The notes: generated from the sequence alone by a model not told the origin. A stretch of 64,000 bases of DNA from an uncultured Lachnospiraceae bacterium (GCA_910579465.1 CAJTUB010000002.1:6980-70979); one strand, 5' to 3'; shown: positions 35,501-43,829, numbered from the stretch's first letter. Numbers and translations are program-made.

Positions 35501-37762
35501 TTTCCGTATACTCTTTGGAATAAGTGTGTCTGGTGTTGTGAAGGAACACCAGAAGTTATGACTCAAAATGAGTTTGAAGGGCTGGAGTTTTGGAGACAAC
35601 CCATTCTTGACGCTGTTGCAGGGAAGAAAGATGCACTAATGACAAGGATTAATACAGAAGAGCATACAGCACAGTTGTCACATAAAGATCAAAGAATTGA
35701 TATGTGGTCTACTACCGAAGAGTATGAGCTGAGATTCCAGAATGTTTATATAGATGATAAGGGACCGGTTGATATTCTTAGCTGCACGACTACGATGGAA
35801 GTAGGTATTGATATCGGATCCTTAACTGCTGTGGGATTACGAAATATTCCACCTATGCGTGAAAATTATCAACAGAGAGCAGGTCGTGCGGGAAGAAGAG
35901 GGTCCGCAATATCAACAATTATTACATATACAGATAATGGACCTCATGATAGTTATTACTTTAATAATCCACAAAAAATAATAGCTGGTGAACCGCGTCA
36001 CCCATCAATAGATATCGATAATAGAAAACTGATATACCGACATTTGAATGTTATTTATGTATCTGAATTTCTGAATAAGTATGATACAGCGGCAAATACG
36101 GTAGGTATCATTGAATTTTTTGATTTGTATGGGGAAGAATTTTTGGCTTTTGTACAAACAAAAAAATTTGCAGACGATGAGATTAAATCTCTGGTTCCTA
36201 AGTCAAAAAGAGAATTTATAGAAGGACAGAAACTAGAATTCATAGATGCAGTAAAAGTACTATCGGAAAAGATAAAGGCTTTCAAGGATGATTACTATGA
36301 TTCAAATGACAACGAAAAGAAGTTATTGGATGTGTTTTTGGAAGAGGGAATATTCCCAACCTATTCATTTCCAAGAAATGTTGTTGGTTTTAGTATTGAA
36401 GATAGCAAAGGAAGCAAGGTGGAACAAGAGCCAGATAGAGCATTAGATATGGCAATCAGTGAATATGCACCAGGAAGGCTGATTGTGGTAAATAAAAAGA
36501 CATACAAGTCAGGTGGTATTTATAATTTCCATTCTAAATTCAAGGATGAAGATAAAGAGCATCCGGCAAGAAAGTATTTTGAAAGTAAAGAGTATTATAA
36601 GCCGTTGTTTTATTGTGAAAACATGGCATGCAATTGGGTTGGATATGAGAATCCGGGGAAGAAATGTTTGTTTTGTTTACAGGAAAGTATAAAGTACCAG
36701 CATGTTATTAAGCCTTGGGGATTTGCTCCGATAGACGGAAGTAGCATAAGAGAAGCGGAGGCAGAAGCAGAGATGTCATGGGCTGAATTACCGAGTTATG
36801 CGTCTCCGATAAAAGATAATGAAATGAAGCAGTCGAGTGCTTATGAACTGGTAAGATATGGTCGATTGGTTGATCAACCACTTACGATACTGAATCAGGG
36901 ACCTGAAGGAAAGGGCTTTACAGTATGTGAAGATTGCGGAGCTGCTGTCCCGGGGGATGACAGATTTGGACTTCAAAAAATCAGACCACCGTACAGACAT
37001 CCGAGATTAAGAACTCGTTGTACACATCCTGATAGCAGCATTACAAATGCATTTTTGGGGCATAACTTTTTGACTGATATGATGTTGATTGAAATAAGCT
37101 TGGATTCTAAAAATGTTAATACTAGACAGGATGCTTTGTGGATAAAAGGTGCCGCACAAACACTTTCTGAGGCAATGGTGTTGGCTGCTGGTCAATTATT
37201 GGATGTTGAATTTAATGATTTGAAAGGCGGATATCGTTTACGTTATGCGCTAGATAAAGTATGTGTTGATATTTTTCTGTTTGATAGTTTATCGAGTGGA
37301 GCTGGCTATAGTTCAATGCTTGCAGGACGTATCGCAGATTTAATGGAAGAAACATATAAAGTGTTAGAATGCAAAAATCATTGTGCAACAGCTTGCCATG
37401 ATTGTTTGAAACACTATTGGAATCAGAGAGTGCAAAATCTACTTGATAGGCATTTGGCGAAGCAGTTACTTGACTGGAGCAAAAATAAAAAAAAGGCAGG
37501 GTCAATTCCTTATAACAGGCAAGTAACTCTTATCAAAGGAATAAAGGAGATGGCAAGTTTAGAGGAAGCAGGATTTGATATTGTTTTTCAAAACAATAAA
37601 ATCTATGGCGTAAGGGGAGGTAGAAAAACGGAAATCTATGTGCATCCTGCAATGTGGAATCCAGATGACAGGATGATACCTAATGGAGCCATTCCGATTT
37701 CTGATAAAATAATTGTGAATTCTATGCCGCATGCTTATTCTATTATTAGGAATAGCTTATAA
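32501..37762 (+). CDS. Giant DEAH-box helicase with zinc knuckles and DUF1998-like C-terminus (DrmA/DrmB-like fusion)
   Basis: This 1753-aa superfamily 2 helicase has Walker A ATGTGSGKT (112-120), DEAH (318-321), motif III TSAS (354-357), motif VI QQRAGRAGRRG (about 1123-1133) and a large insertion between the two RecA lobes. Zinc-binding pairs recur: CANPNC and CKCGG (about 530-565), CPRCGK (about 669), CPACGR with CVWC (about 990-1010), CENMAC with CLFC, and CEDCG with a late RTRC. Near residues 1595-1640, SSGAGYSSML and CKNHCATACHDCLKHYW are the signature of DUF1998, the zinc domain of MrfA-type helicases and DrmB. DISARM has the helicase (DrmA) and DUF1998 protein (DrmB) as separate genes; here both parts are in one chain. 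It likely translocates on DNA and acts with the methyltransferase and nuclease. RBS AAGGAG lies inside the preceding gene. Confidence 0.85.
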   Translation: MDEYSIENTHEALKQRLIDYVETAYFGKNDELRELCRTELEAQGVMWKEPYIEANPAYKLLHNGIESADIPVGIKVILKQMIERKMGVYKSPYAHQVQALEGFYKQRDLFVATGTGSGKTECFMWPMVTKLINEAKCNHNSWKQRGVRAMMLYPMNALVSDQLGRLRRMIGTASFYDMFIEYTGVSRRPQFGMYTGRTPYAGEIRREQDKALSDTLRSNLIARDEETVNQLKKMGKFPAKYDMEKFTDGLLEGRHVTDNRDAEMITRFEMQGNTPDILITNYSMLEYMLMRQEEQSIWEDTKKWLEQDKDNKLLFIIDEAHMYRGAPGGEVALLIRRFLHKLGVKREKLQFILTSASIPQNENAKVEKFICDLTAIDGSELHKIQIITGEREQIQYECSYDVAPKQIALFDVDSLHSEDRLTAIKKFGEIVNLDVNNCNFLKEEEVEQWLYAELVRLKPLLKIMENCRGKAVSFARLASNVFPEVSEDIAQKAVSVLLSVAPMAKNEEGQVLFPSRLHMMFRGIRGIYACANPNCSEKHHDSDMPLGKIYIGNHDDVCKCGGKIYELLNDRTCGALFLKGYIDEDEPQARFVWNKKGIVTDKTFKEIHYYIIPENAQFKVRKDVKTGWLNSIAGRLEMDDGHAGEPQYMHVAFTLKSPKDTPNMYTFSTCPRCGKMHLHTTDFSTKGNEPFFHLVSEQLMIQPPMITDSKKLEFTPNAGRKVLLFSDSRQRAATLAKELTSVADEDAMRKALTVSTKELQKWADSTNHEASMDLLYVAFLKVALDNKLSFFYGEDEKDLHDHLQEMKEVINRQAQRGGRRNRKINYEDLKKQRFATVPELYSRYLLKILCSNFRSFTDLGLCWIEPCNGTLLDEVLDDLERDEVGISEEQFFGLFSAWCAEILTDSYAYDYDINRNVRRSLTNIPRFGIEIDGKLPARFERLLKVNGIELDKQKLIYKGLCKFTQKGREENDRLFLNPQVITLNFDSEHVWYKCPACGRVFPYTLWNKCVWCCEGTPEVMTQNEFEGLEFWRQPILDAVAGKKDALMTRINTEEHTAQLSHKDQRIDMWSTTEEYELRFQNVYIDDKGPVDILSCTTTMEVGIDIGSLTAVGLRNIPPMRENYQQRAGRAGRRGSAISTIITYTDNGPHDSYYFNNPQKIIAGEPRHPSIDIDNRKLIYRHLNVIYVSEFLNKYDTAANTVGIIEFFDLYGEEFLAFVQTKKFADDEIKSLVPKSKREFIEGQKLEFIDAVKVLSEKIKAFKDDYYDSNDNEKKLLDVFLEEGIFPTYSFPRNVVGFSIEDSKGSKVEQEPDRALDMAISEYAPGRLIVVNKKTYKSGGIYNFHSKFKDEDKEHPARKYFESKEYYKPLFYCENMACNWVGYENPGKKCLFCLQESIKYQHVIKPWGFAPIDGSSIREAEAEAEMSWAELPSYASPIKDNEMKQSSAYELVRYGRLVDQPLTILNQGPEGKGFTVCEDCGAAVPGDDRFGLQKIRPPYRHPRLRTRCTHPDSSITNAFLGHNFLTDMMLIEISLDSKNVNTRQDALWIKGAAQTLSEAMVLAAGQLLDVEFNDLKGGYRLRYALDKVCVDIFLFDSLSSGAGYSSMLAGRIADLMEETYKVLECKNHCATACHDCLKHYWNQRVQNLLDRHLAKQLLDWSKNKKKAGSIPYNRQVTLIKGIKEMASLEEAGFDIVFQNNKIYGVRGGRKTEIYVHPAMWNPDDRMIPNGAIPISDKIIVNSMPHAYSIIRNSL

Positions 37763-37840
37763 ATATTATTTCAGGGCACTTTCCTGGTAGAACTGTACTC
37801 TCATTGTGGTTGATATTTCAATGTACAAAAAACGACCTAA

Positions 37841-37984
37841 AAGCTATATGTGTTTGATATAACACATTTGTTAGATTTGCAATTTGATGAAGATGTTGAA
37901 AGAATATTGTAATCAAAATTTAATAGTTATAAGGATGCATTTTTGAATAATCCGCATCATAACAGGAGTAATCATGCAAATTAG
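37841..37984 (+). pseudogene. Short coding remnant downstream of the helicase
   Basis: The frame reads KLYVFDITHLLDLQFDEDVE-RIL, a TAA at 37910-37912, then SKFNSYKDAFLNNPHHNRSN before a TAG. The amino acid composition looks protein-like on both sides of the stop, but there is no start or RBS. Perhaps the broken end of a former island gene. The rest of 37763-38100 holds nothing recognisable. Confidence 0.3.
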
Positions 37985-38111
37985 ACGATAGTCCTCCATA
38001 TGTTTCGGCGACCATCGAGAGGTGGCGTTTCTCATTGCAGATGCCGAACCAGATGATTGATTATAAGAAAGAGGTAATCATCCTGTTTGTACATGCCTTT
38101 TTCGTCTGTTC

Positions 38112-38140
38112 TTGCAAACATTCCCGCTTTCTGTTATACT
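38112..38140 (+). promoter_or_regulatory. Sigma-A promoter for lepA
   Basis: TTGCAA at 38112-38117, 17-base spacer, TATACT at 38135-38140. It lies at the right edge of the AT-rich island and leaves a leader of about 230 bases. Confidence 0.7.
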
Positions 38141-38154
38141 ACCATTATTATGGA

Positions 38155-38315
38155 GGTCTGTGCTTTCGGGTGCGCAGACCCGGACGTGAGTTAGGGAAAC
38201 GCTGATGAAAGCGTTTCCCGCGCCGGATTTGCGTTGCGAAGCAACATTTACCCCTGCAAATCCGTGCGCATCCGCCGGAGGCTCTGAGGAAGCGATGATT
38301 TCATCAGCGCTTCCT
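38155..38315 (+). other. Structured lepA leader with four consecutive stem-loops
   Basis: Four perfect or near-perfect hairpins follow one another: GGTCTG/CAGACC (38155-38180), GGGAAACGCT/AGCGTTTCCC (38194-38219), CGGATTTGC/GCAAATCCG (38224-38264) and AGGAAGCG/CGCTTCCT (38287-38315). No T-run follows the last one, so read-through into lepA is expected. The last part is a dispersed repeat also found after mtaB. Function unknown; either a repeat element or a structured 5' leader. Confidence 0.6.
38269..38315 (+). repeat. Dispersed intergenic repeat, copy A
   Basis: CATCCGCC(G/A)GAGGCTCTGAG followed by a short variable part, then TGATTT(C/A)ATCAGCGCTTCCT. A closely matching copy lies in the opposite orientation at 54566-54608. 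Confidence 0.6.
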
Positions 38316-38377
38316 TAGTTTACAATTTACAAGGCGGGGCAGATAGGTTCCATCTTGTTTGAAAGAGAGGATTTTGT

Positions 38378-40189
38378 ATGGCAGCGGACCAGACAAAGAT
38401 TAGGAATTTTTGTATTATTGCGCATATCGACCACGGGAAGTCCACACTTGCGGACCGGATTATTGAGAAAACCGGCCTGCTGACAAGCCGTGAGATGCAG
38501 GCGCAGGTGTTAGATAATATGGAGCTGGAGCGCGAGCGCGGCATTACGATTAAGGCGCAGACGGTCCGGACGGTGTACCGGGCAAAGGACGGGGAGGAGT
38601 ATGTATTTAATCTGATTGATACGCCGGGGCATGTGGATTTCAATTACGAGGTATCCCGTTCCCTTGCGGCATGCGAGGGTGCGATTCTGGTAGTGGACGC
38701 GGCGCAGGGAATCGAGGCGCAGACGCTTGCGAATGTATATCTTGCCCTGGACCACAATCTGGACATCATGCCGGTCATCAATAAGATTGACCTGCCGAGC
38801 GCCGACCCGGAGAGGGTCAAGGCGGAGATTGAGGACGTCATCGGGCTGGAGGCGCAGGACGCCCCGCTGATTTCCGCAAAGAACGGCGTGAATATCGAGG
38901 ATGTGCTGGAGCAGATTGTCGCGAAGATTCCGGCGCCGAAGGGCGACCCGGAGGCACCGTTAAAGGCACTGATTTTTGATTCGATTTATGATGCCTACAA
39001 GGGAGTGATTATTTTCTGCCGCGTGATGGAGGGGAGCGTGCGCGCAGGCACGCCGATTCTTATGATGGCAACCGGGGCGCAGGCGGAGGTGGTTGAGCTT
39101 GGGATTTTCGGACCGGGACGTTTTATTCCGTGTGAGGAGCTTTCTGCCGGTATGGTAGGCTATATCACCGCGAGCTTAAAGAACGTAAAGGACACCCGTG
39201 TCGGCGATACGGTGACGAACGCAAAGCTTCCGTGCAGCGAGGCGCTGCCCGGCTATAAAAAGGTAAACCCGATGGTATACTGCGGAATGTATCCGGCGGA
39301 CGGGGCAAAGTATCCCGACCTGCGGGACGCGCTGGAGAAGCTCCAGCTCAATGATGCGTCGCTGCAGTTTGAGCCGGAGACCTCCGTCGCACTCGGCTTC
39401 GGCTTCCGTTGCGGGTTTCTTGGGCTTTTGCATCTGGAGATTATCCAGGAGCGTCTCGAGCGGGAATATAACCTTGACCTTGTGACGACCGCACCGGGGG
39501 TTGTCTATAAGGTATATAAGACAAGCGGGGAGGTCGTGGAAATTACGAATCCGTCCAATCTTCCGGATCCGTCCGAAATCGAGCATATGGAGGAGCCGTT
39601 TGTCAGCGCGGAGATTATGGTAACAACGGAGTTTGTGGGTGCGATTATGAAGCTCTGTCAGGAGCGCCGCGGCGTGTATCTCGGTATGGAGTATATGGAG
39701 CAGACGAGGGCGCTGTTGAAGTACGAGCTGCCACTCAATGAAATTATTTATGACTTTTTTGACGCCTTAAAGTCCCGTTCCCGCGGGTATGCGTCGTTTG
39801 ACTATGAGCTGAAGGGCTATGTGCCGAGCGAGCTGGTGAAGTTAGATATTCTCGTGAACCATGAGGAGGTGGACGCGCTTTCCTTTATCGTGCATGGGGA
39901 AACCGCGTATGAGCGCGGCAGGCGGATGTGCGAGCGCTTAAAGGAGGAAATTCCGAGACAGCTCTTTGAGATTCCGATTCAGGCTGCCATCGGCAGCAGG
40001 ATTATCGCAAGGGAGACCGTAAAGGCAATGCGCAAGGATGTGCTGGCAAAGTGTTACGGCGGCGATATTACAAGAAAGAAAAAGCTTCTGGAAAAGCAGA
40101 AGGAGGGCAAGAAGCGGATGCGCCAGGTTGGCAGCGTGGAGATTCCGCAGAAGGCGTTTATGAGCGTGTTAAAGTTAGACGAGGAGTAA
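38378..40189 (+). CDS. lepA: Elongation factor 4 (LepA)
   Basis: The 603-aa translational GTPase has G1 AHIDHGKST, G2 region RERGITIK, G3 DTPGH, G4 NKID and G5 SAKNG, followed by EF-G-like domains and the LepA-specific C-terminal domain (YGGDITRKKKLLEKQKEGKK). EF4 acts on stalled or mis-translocated ribosomes. The start ATG 38378 has AAGAGAGG upstream. It has its own promoter and a structured leader, and probably forms a unit with hemW downstream, as in many Firmicutes. Confidence 0.97.
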   Translation: MAADQTKIRNFCIIAHIDHGKSTLADRIIEKTGLLTSREMQAQVLDNMELERERGITIKAQTVRTVYRAKDGEEYVFNLIDTPGHVDFNYEVSRSLAACEGAILVVDAAQGIEAQTLANVYLALDHNLDIMPVINKIDLPSADPERVKAEIEDVIGLEAQDAPLISAKNGVNIEDVLEQIVAKIPAPKGDPEAPLKALIFDSIYDAYKGVIIFCRVMEGSVRAGTPILMMATGAQAEVVELGIFGPGRFIPCEELSAGMVGYITASLKNVKDTRVGDTVTNAKLPCSEALPGYKKVNPMVYCGMYPADGAKYPDLRDALEKLQLNDASLQFEPETSVALGFGFRCGFLGLLHLEIIQERLEREYNLDLVTTAPGVVYKVYKTSGEVVEITNPSNLPDPSEIEHMEEPFVSAEIMVTTEFVGAIMKLCQERRGVYLGMEYMEQTRALLKYELPLNEIIYDFFDALKSRSRGYASFDYELKGYVPSELVKLDILVNHEEVDALSFIVHGETAYERGRRMCERLKEEIPRQLFEIPIQAAIGSRIIARETVKAMRKDVLAKCYGGDITRKKKLLEKQKEGKKRMRQVGSVEIPQKAFMSVLKLDEE

Positions 40190-40258
40190 GCGGAGCGCCT
40201 ATGCGGCGTCCGGGACAAGGAACGCGGACAGCGTTCCAAGGGTCTAAGGAGAGGGAAA

Positions 40259-41566
40259 ATGAGAGGAAAAGAGGAAGCGGTAAAAAGGCCGCTCGGACTG
40301 TATATTCATGTCCCATTTTGTGTAAGGAAATGTGGGTATTGTGATTTTTTATCGTTTTCGTCGGAGGCGGAAACGAGGGAACGCTATACGGAGGCGCTCT
40401 GTAAGGAAATCCGTGCGAATGCGGAAAATGCGCAGGGGTATCTGGTGGAGACAATTTATTTCGGCGGCGGTACGCCGTCGGTGCTGACGACGGAGCAGCT
40501 CGGACGGATTTTTGCGGCAGTGCGGGAGACCTTCGAGGTACGCGGGTTTGAGCGTGAAGCGAAGGCAAAGAAAAAAGGGCTGTTCCGGAGAAGGCAGGCG
40601 GAGGAGGAGACAGGCAGTCTGCCGGAGACGCCGGAGGAGCGCGCGGAGCGTGTCAGAAGCGGGGCGCTTGCGGAGGTTACGATTGAGGTAAATCCCGGAA
40701 CGGCGGGGGCGGAGCAGCTTGCAGCGCTTTACGGGCTTGGCTTCAACCGGCTCAGCATCGGCCTGCAGTCCGCGGTGCCGGAGGAGTTAAAGACCCTTGG
40801 CAGGATTCATACGAGGGAGGAGTTTGCTGCCTGTATGGAGGCGGCAAGGGCGGCAGGCTTCCGGAATATCAGCGCGGACCTGATGTCCGGGCTTCCGGGA
40901 CAGACCAGGGACTCCCTGACGGAGAGCATCCGCTTCCTTTTGGAAAAGCAGCCGGAGCATATTTCCGTCTACAGCCTGCAGCTTGAAGAGGGAACGCCGT
41001 TTTACCAGCGCTACGGGGAGGGCGGCAGCGAGAGGGAGCTGTTGCCGGACGAGGAGACCGACCGGCGGATGTATGAGCTGACCGGACGGCTTCTGGCAGA
41101 GGCAGGCTATGAGCGGTATGAAATTTCCAATTATGCAAGGCCGGGCTTTGAGAGCAGGCACAACAGCTCGTACTGGCGCGGAACGGAGTATCTGGGGCTG
41201 GGGCTCGGGGCGTCTTCCCTGATGTCCAATGCACGCTTCCACAATACCACGGTTCTGGAGGAGTACCTTACCAATGCAGGGGAGCCGCATCTGCTCCGCT
41301 CGGAGGTAGAACGGCTCGTGGAAAAGGAGCTGATGGAGGAGTTCATGTTTCTGGGGCTCCGGATGTGCCGGGGTATTGAGAAGGCAGAGTTTAAACGGCG
41401 GTTCCGCTGTGAGATTGAGACGATTTATGGTGATGTAATGAAGCGTCTTACCGCACAGGGGGTATTGGCAGAGGCGGACGGCAGGGTATTCCTGACCGGA
41501 CGCGGCATCGACGTCAGCAACGTGGTGCTCGCGGAGTTTTTGCTGGATGAGTTTGTACGAAGGTAG
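40259..41566 (+). CDS. hemW: Radical SAM protein HemW (heme chaperone-like)
   Basis: The 435-aa protein has the radical-SAM cluster motif C21-VRK-C25-GY-C28 in YIHVPFC, the SAM-binding YFGGGTPS, and the HemN/HemW segment NRLSIGLQS. It lacks the N-terminal extension with the extra Cys of true HemN oxidases, so HemW, which inserts heme into respiratory proteins, is more likely. A charged insertion of about 45 residues (KAKKKGLFRRRQAEEE, about 101-140) lies between the first two core strands and is unusual in length. The lepA-hemW-hrcA order is typical for the phylum. Confidence 0.9.
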   Translation: MRGKEEAVKRPLGLYIHVPFCVRKCGYCDFLSFSSEAETRERYTEALCKEIRANAENAQGYLVETIYFGGGTPSVLTTEQLGRIFAAVRETFEVRGFEREAKAKKKGLFRRRQAEEETGSLPETPEERAERVRSGALAEVTIEVNPGTAGAEQLAALYGLGFNRLSIGLQSAVPEELKTLGRIHTREEFAACMEAARAAGFRNISADLMSGLPGQTRDSLTESIRFLLEKQPEHISVYSLQLEEGTPFYQRYGEGGSERELLPDEETDRRMYELTGRLLAEAGYERYEISNYARPGFESRHNSSYWRGTEYLGLGLGASSLMSNARFHNTTVLEEYLTNAGEPHLLRSEVERLVEKELMEEFMFLGLRMCRGIEKAEFKRRFRCEIETIYGDVMKRLTAQGVLAEADGRVFLTGRGIDVSNVVLAEFLLDEFVRR

Positions 41567-41628
41567 AAGTAAGGACAGAAGCAAAGCAGGGTAGTGCAGC
41601 TTTCTCCTGCCCGGAAAGGAGCCGTGAA

Positions 41629-42591
41629 ATGAACAACAGGCGTTTTTGGCAGTGTTATCTGATTTCATCAGCCGTTATTGCGGCGGCATCCGTTTACCCT
41701 GTTTACATGGGAATCCGGGTGGCGGCTGAAATCGTCCGCAACGGCACCGTACCGATAGAAAGCTATCCGAAATATATTATCCCGTATACGCCGGTTTCTA
41801 TCGCGCTTATCTTCGGGGTATTGCTGATTCCGCTGTTCCGGAGGCTGTTTAAGGGATGGGACTTCCTTTGCGGCGCGGTCTTTTCCACCGGAATTTTCTT
41901 TGCTGCCGAAAGGCTGATGGAAACGAAAATTCTTGTCCAGGCGGTAGAAGCAGTTCCCCTTGAGAGCTGGCAGATGAGTATGTGCTATGTTCCGCCGCAG
42001 CAGTATCAGACGAGGACATGGCAGGCGGTGGATATCTTGCTCGGGGGCTATAGCCCTGCGTTTAAGCTTCATTTTTATATTATTTCGATTGTACTTATCC
42101 TGTCCCTGCTCAACTGCTTTTATGGCTTTGCCAGAATGGCTTATCTGGGGGATACGAAAAGAAGGGCTGCCCTGATGATACAGGCAGCAACCAGCCTTTC
42201 CTTTTTAGGGATGTGTATCTGGGCATGCTTTACATCGTTTTATCGTACCGGGGAGCTTGTGGTATCCGCCCTGTCTGCCGTATTGATGGCGGTGTTTTTT
42301 GCCCTGCTGGGCATTACCGTCGGGGTATTTGCAGGCTCGTTTACGCTGGGTAAGGGGAAGGGACTATCCGTTCTGCTCCCGGCGGGTATCGCCGTCCTCA
42401 CGACGCTTGGCATGTACGCCGGGGAAATGATTTTACTGAACGGGAACCTGTACCGCTTCGGTTCGGGATTTTTCTTTGAAGGAATCGGGGCTATGGTAAT
42501 TGCCCCGGTCGATTTGCTTGTCATACTGGGCGCGGGAGGCATCACGGCGTTACTTTGCAGGCTGCTGAATGCGCAAAAGGGAAGCAGATAG
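41629..42591 (+). CDS. Polytopic membrane protein of unknown function
   Basis: The 320-aa protein has seven or eight predicted TM helices (for example about residues 10-30, 53-72, 80-98, 142-165, 180-202, 210-232, 245-265 and 285-308). It has a soluble loop around 100-135 containing QMSMCYVPPQQYQTRTWQAV. No known family is recognised and no catalytic motif stands out. RBS AAAGGAG precedes ATG 41629. It lies between hemW and the heat-shock operon and does not look part of either. Confidence 0.6.
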   Translation: MNNRRFWQCYLISSAVIAAASVYPVYMGIRVAAEIVRNGTVPIESYPKYIIPYTPVSIALIFGVLLIPLFRRLFKGWDFLCGAVFSTGIFFAAERLMETKILVQAVEAVPLESWQMSMCYVPPQQYQTRTWQAVDILLGGYSPAFKLHFYIISIVLILSLLNCFYGFARMAYLGDTKRRAALMIQAATSLSFLGMCIWACFTSFYRTGELVVSALSAVLMAVFFALLGITVGVFAGSFTLGKGKGLSVLLPAGIAVLTTLGMYAGEMILLNGNLYRFGSGFFFEGIGAMVIAPVDLLVILGAGGITALLCRLLNAQKGSR

Positions 42592-42672
42592 CAAAAGCAT
42601 ATGGTAAAAAGGAACGAAAAGCGGGTTTTCTGCAAAGAAGCCCGTTTTTTCTAATTTTTTTCAGGTTACCAC

Positions 42673-42701
42673 TTGACAAATCATTCCCGTGGTGCTATTT
42701 T
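42673..42701 (+). promoter_or_regulatory. Promoter of the hrcA-grpE-dnaK-dnaJ operon
   Basis: TTGACA at 42673-42678, 17-base spacer, TATTTT at 42696-42701. The CIRCE operator begins 14 bases downstream, over the initially transcribed region. Confidence 0.75.
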
Positions 42702-42715
42702 ATAGTCAAACGATA

Positions 42716-42742
42716 TTAGCACTCCACTCAAATGAGTGCTAA
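42716..42742 (+). promoter_or_regulatory. CIRCE operator (HrcA binding site)
   Basis: TTAGCACTC-N9-GAGTGCTAA is a perfect match to the CIRCE consensus. HrcA bound here represses the operon until heat shock draws GroEL away. Confidence 0.98.
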
Positions 42743-42803
42743 CAAAGGCGGACAAAGAAGCCAGACAGCAGCAACAGCCGGGACGGCGGAAAGGAGGGAA
42801 CCG

Positions 42804-43829
42804 GTGGAGCTGGATGAGAGAAAGCTTAAGATATTGCAGGCGATTATCAGGAATTATCTTGAAACAGGAGAGCCGGTCGGTTCCCGGACGATTTCGAAGT
42901 TTACGGACCTGAACCTGAGTTCCGCAACGATACGGAATGAGATGTCGGACTTAGAGGAGTTAGGCTATATTATCCAGCCCTATACCTCTGCAGGCCGCAT
43001 TCCTTCGGATAAGGGCTACCGCCTGTATGTCGATACGATGATGCAGAGCCGGATGCAGGAAGTAGAGCAGATGTGGGATGCCCTGAATGACAAGGCGGAC
43101 CGGATGGAGTCACTGCTCCAGCAGGTGGCAAAGCTTCTGGCGGTGAATACGAATTATGCTACGCTGGTGACCGGACCGCAGTACCGCAGCCGGAAGGTAA
43201 AGTTTATCCAGCTGACCGACGTAGATGAGGAGCAGCTGCTTGCCGTTATTGTTCTGGAAGGGAATATCGTAAAAAATAAAATCCTACCTTTGGCGGCAGG
43301 GCTTGGCAGGGAAGATATTTTAAAATTAAATATAGTGTTAAATACGTATTTACAGGGACTGGATATGTCCGAGATTAATCTTTCGGTCATTGCAAAGCTG
43401 AAGGAACAGTCCGAGGGGCTGGGGAATGTCATCAGCGACCTTCTGGATGCCATTGCACAGGCAATCAGCGAGGAGGAGGACATTCCGGTTTATACGAGCG
43501 GTGCAACGAATATTTTGAAGTACCCGGAGTTAAGCGACAGCCATGTGGCGGGTGACCTGCTTTATGCGCTGGAGGAAAAGAAGGCGCTGACTGAGTTTAT
43601 GAATGAAAACAGTGAGGAACACGGGATTCAGGTCTATATCGGGCAGGAGACGTCCGTGGAGTCGATGAAGGACTGTTCGGTCGTGACCGCTACCTACGAG
43701 ATTGAAGAGGGGATTTACGGACGCATCGGCATTATCGGTCCGAAGCGCATGGATTATGAAAAGGTGGTCGGAACGCTGCAGACGTTAAAGAGCCAGCTGG
43801 ACGACATTTTTAAGAAGAATAAGGAGTAG
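42804..43829 (+). CDS. hrcA: Heat-inducible transcription repressor HrcA
   Basis: The 341-aa repressor has an N-terminal winged helix (about residues 1-75, LDERKLKILQAIIRNYLETG and SSATIRNEMSDLEELGYI) and the HrcA dimerisation/core domain. I set the start at GTG 42804, preceded by AAAGGAGG at the right distance and matching the usual family start. A longer frame from ATG 42732 would begin inside the CIRCE element. It is the first gene of the operon and represses it through the CIRCE site. Confidence 0.93.
   Translation: MELDERKLKILQAIIRNYLETGEPVGSRTISKFTDLNLSSATIRNEMSDLEELGYIIQPYTSAGRIPSDKGYRLYVDTMMQSRMQEVEQMWDALNDKADRMESLLQQVAKLLAVNTNYATLVTGPQYRSRKVKFIQLTDVDEEQLLAVIVLEGNIVKNKILPLAAGLGREDILKLNIVLNTYLQGLDMSEINLSVIAKLKEQSEGLGNVISDLLDAIAQAISEEEDIPVYTSGATNILKYPELSDSHVAGDLLYALEEKKALTEFMNENSEEHGIQVYIGQETSVESMKDCSVVTATYEIEEGIYGRIGIIGPKRMDYEKVVGTLQTLKSQLDDIFKKNKE

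Noticed and set aside
25561..38100. CRISPR array or integrase at the island edges
   Set aside because: No repeat-spacer pattern and no recombinase motif were found; the ends hold only a stem-loop and a decayed fragment.
38155..38264. Transcription attenuator in front of lepA
   Set aside because: None of the hairpins is followed by a T-run, and no leader peptide or alternative pairing was found.
40787..41668. 293-aa minus-strand reading frame across hemW
   Set aside because: A GC-rich shadow of a certain gene, without RBS or recognisable motif.
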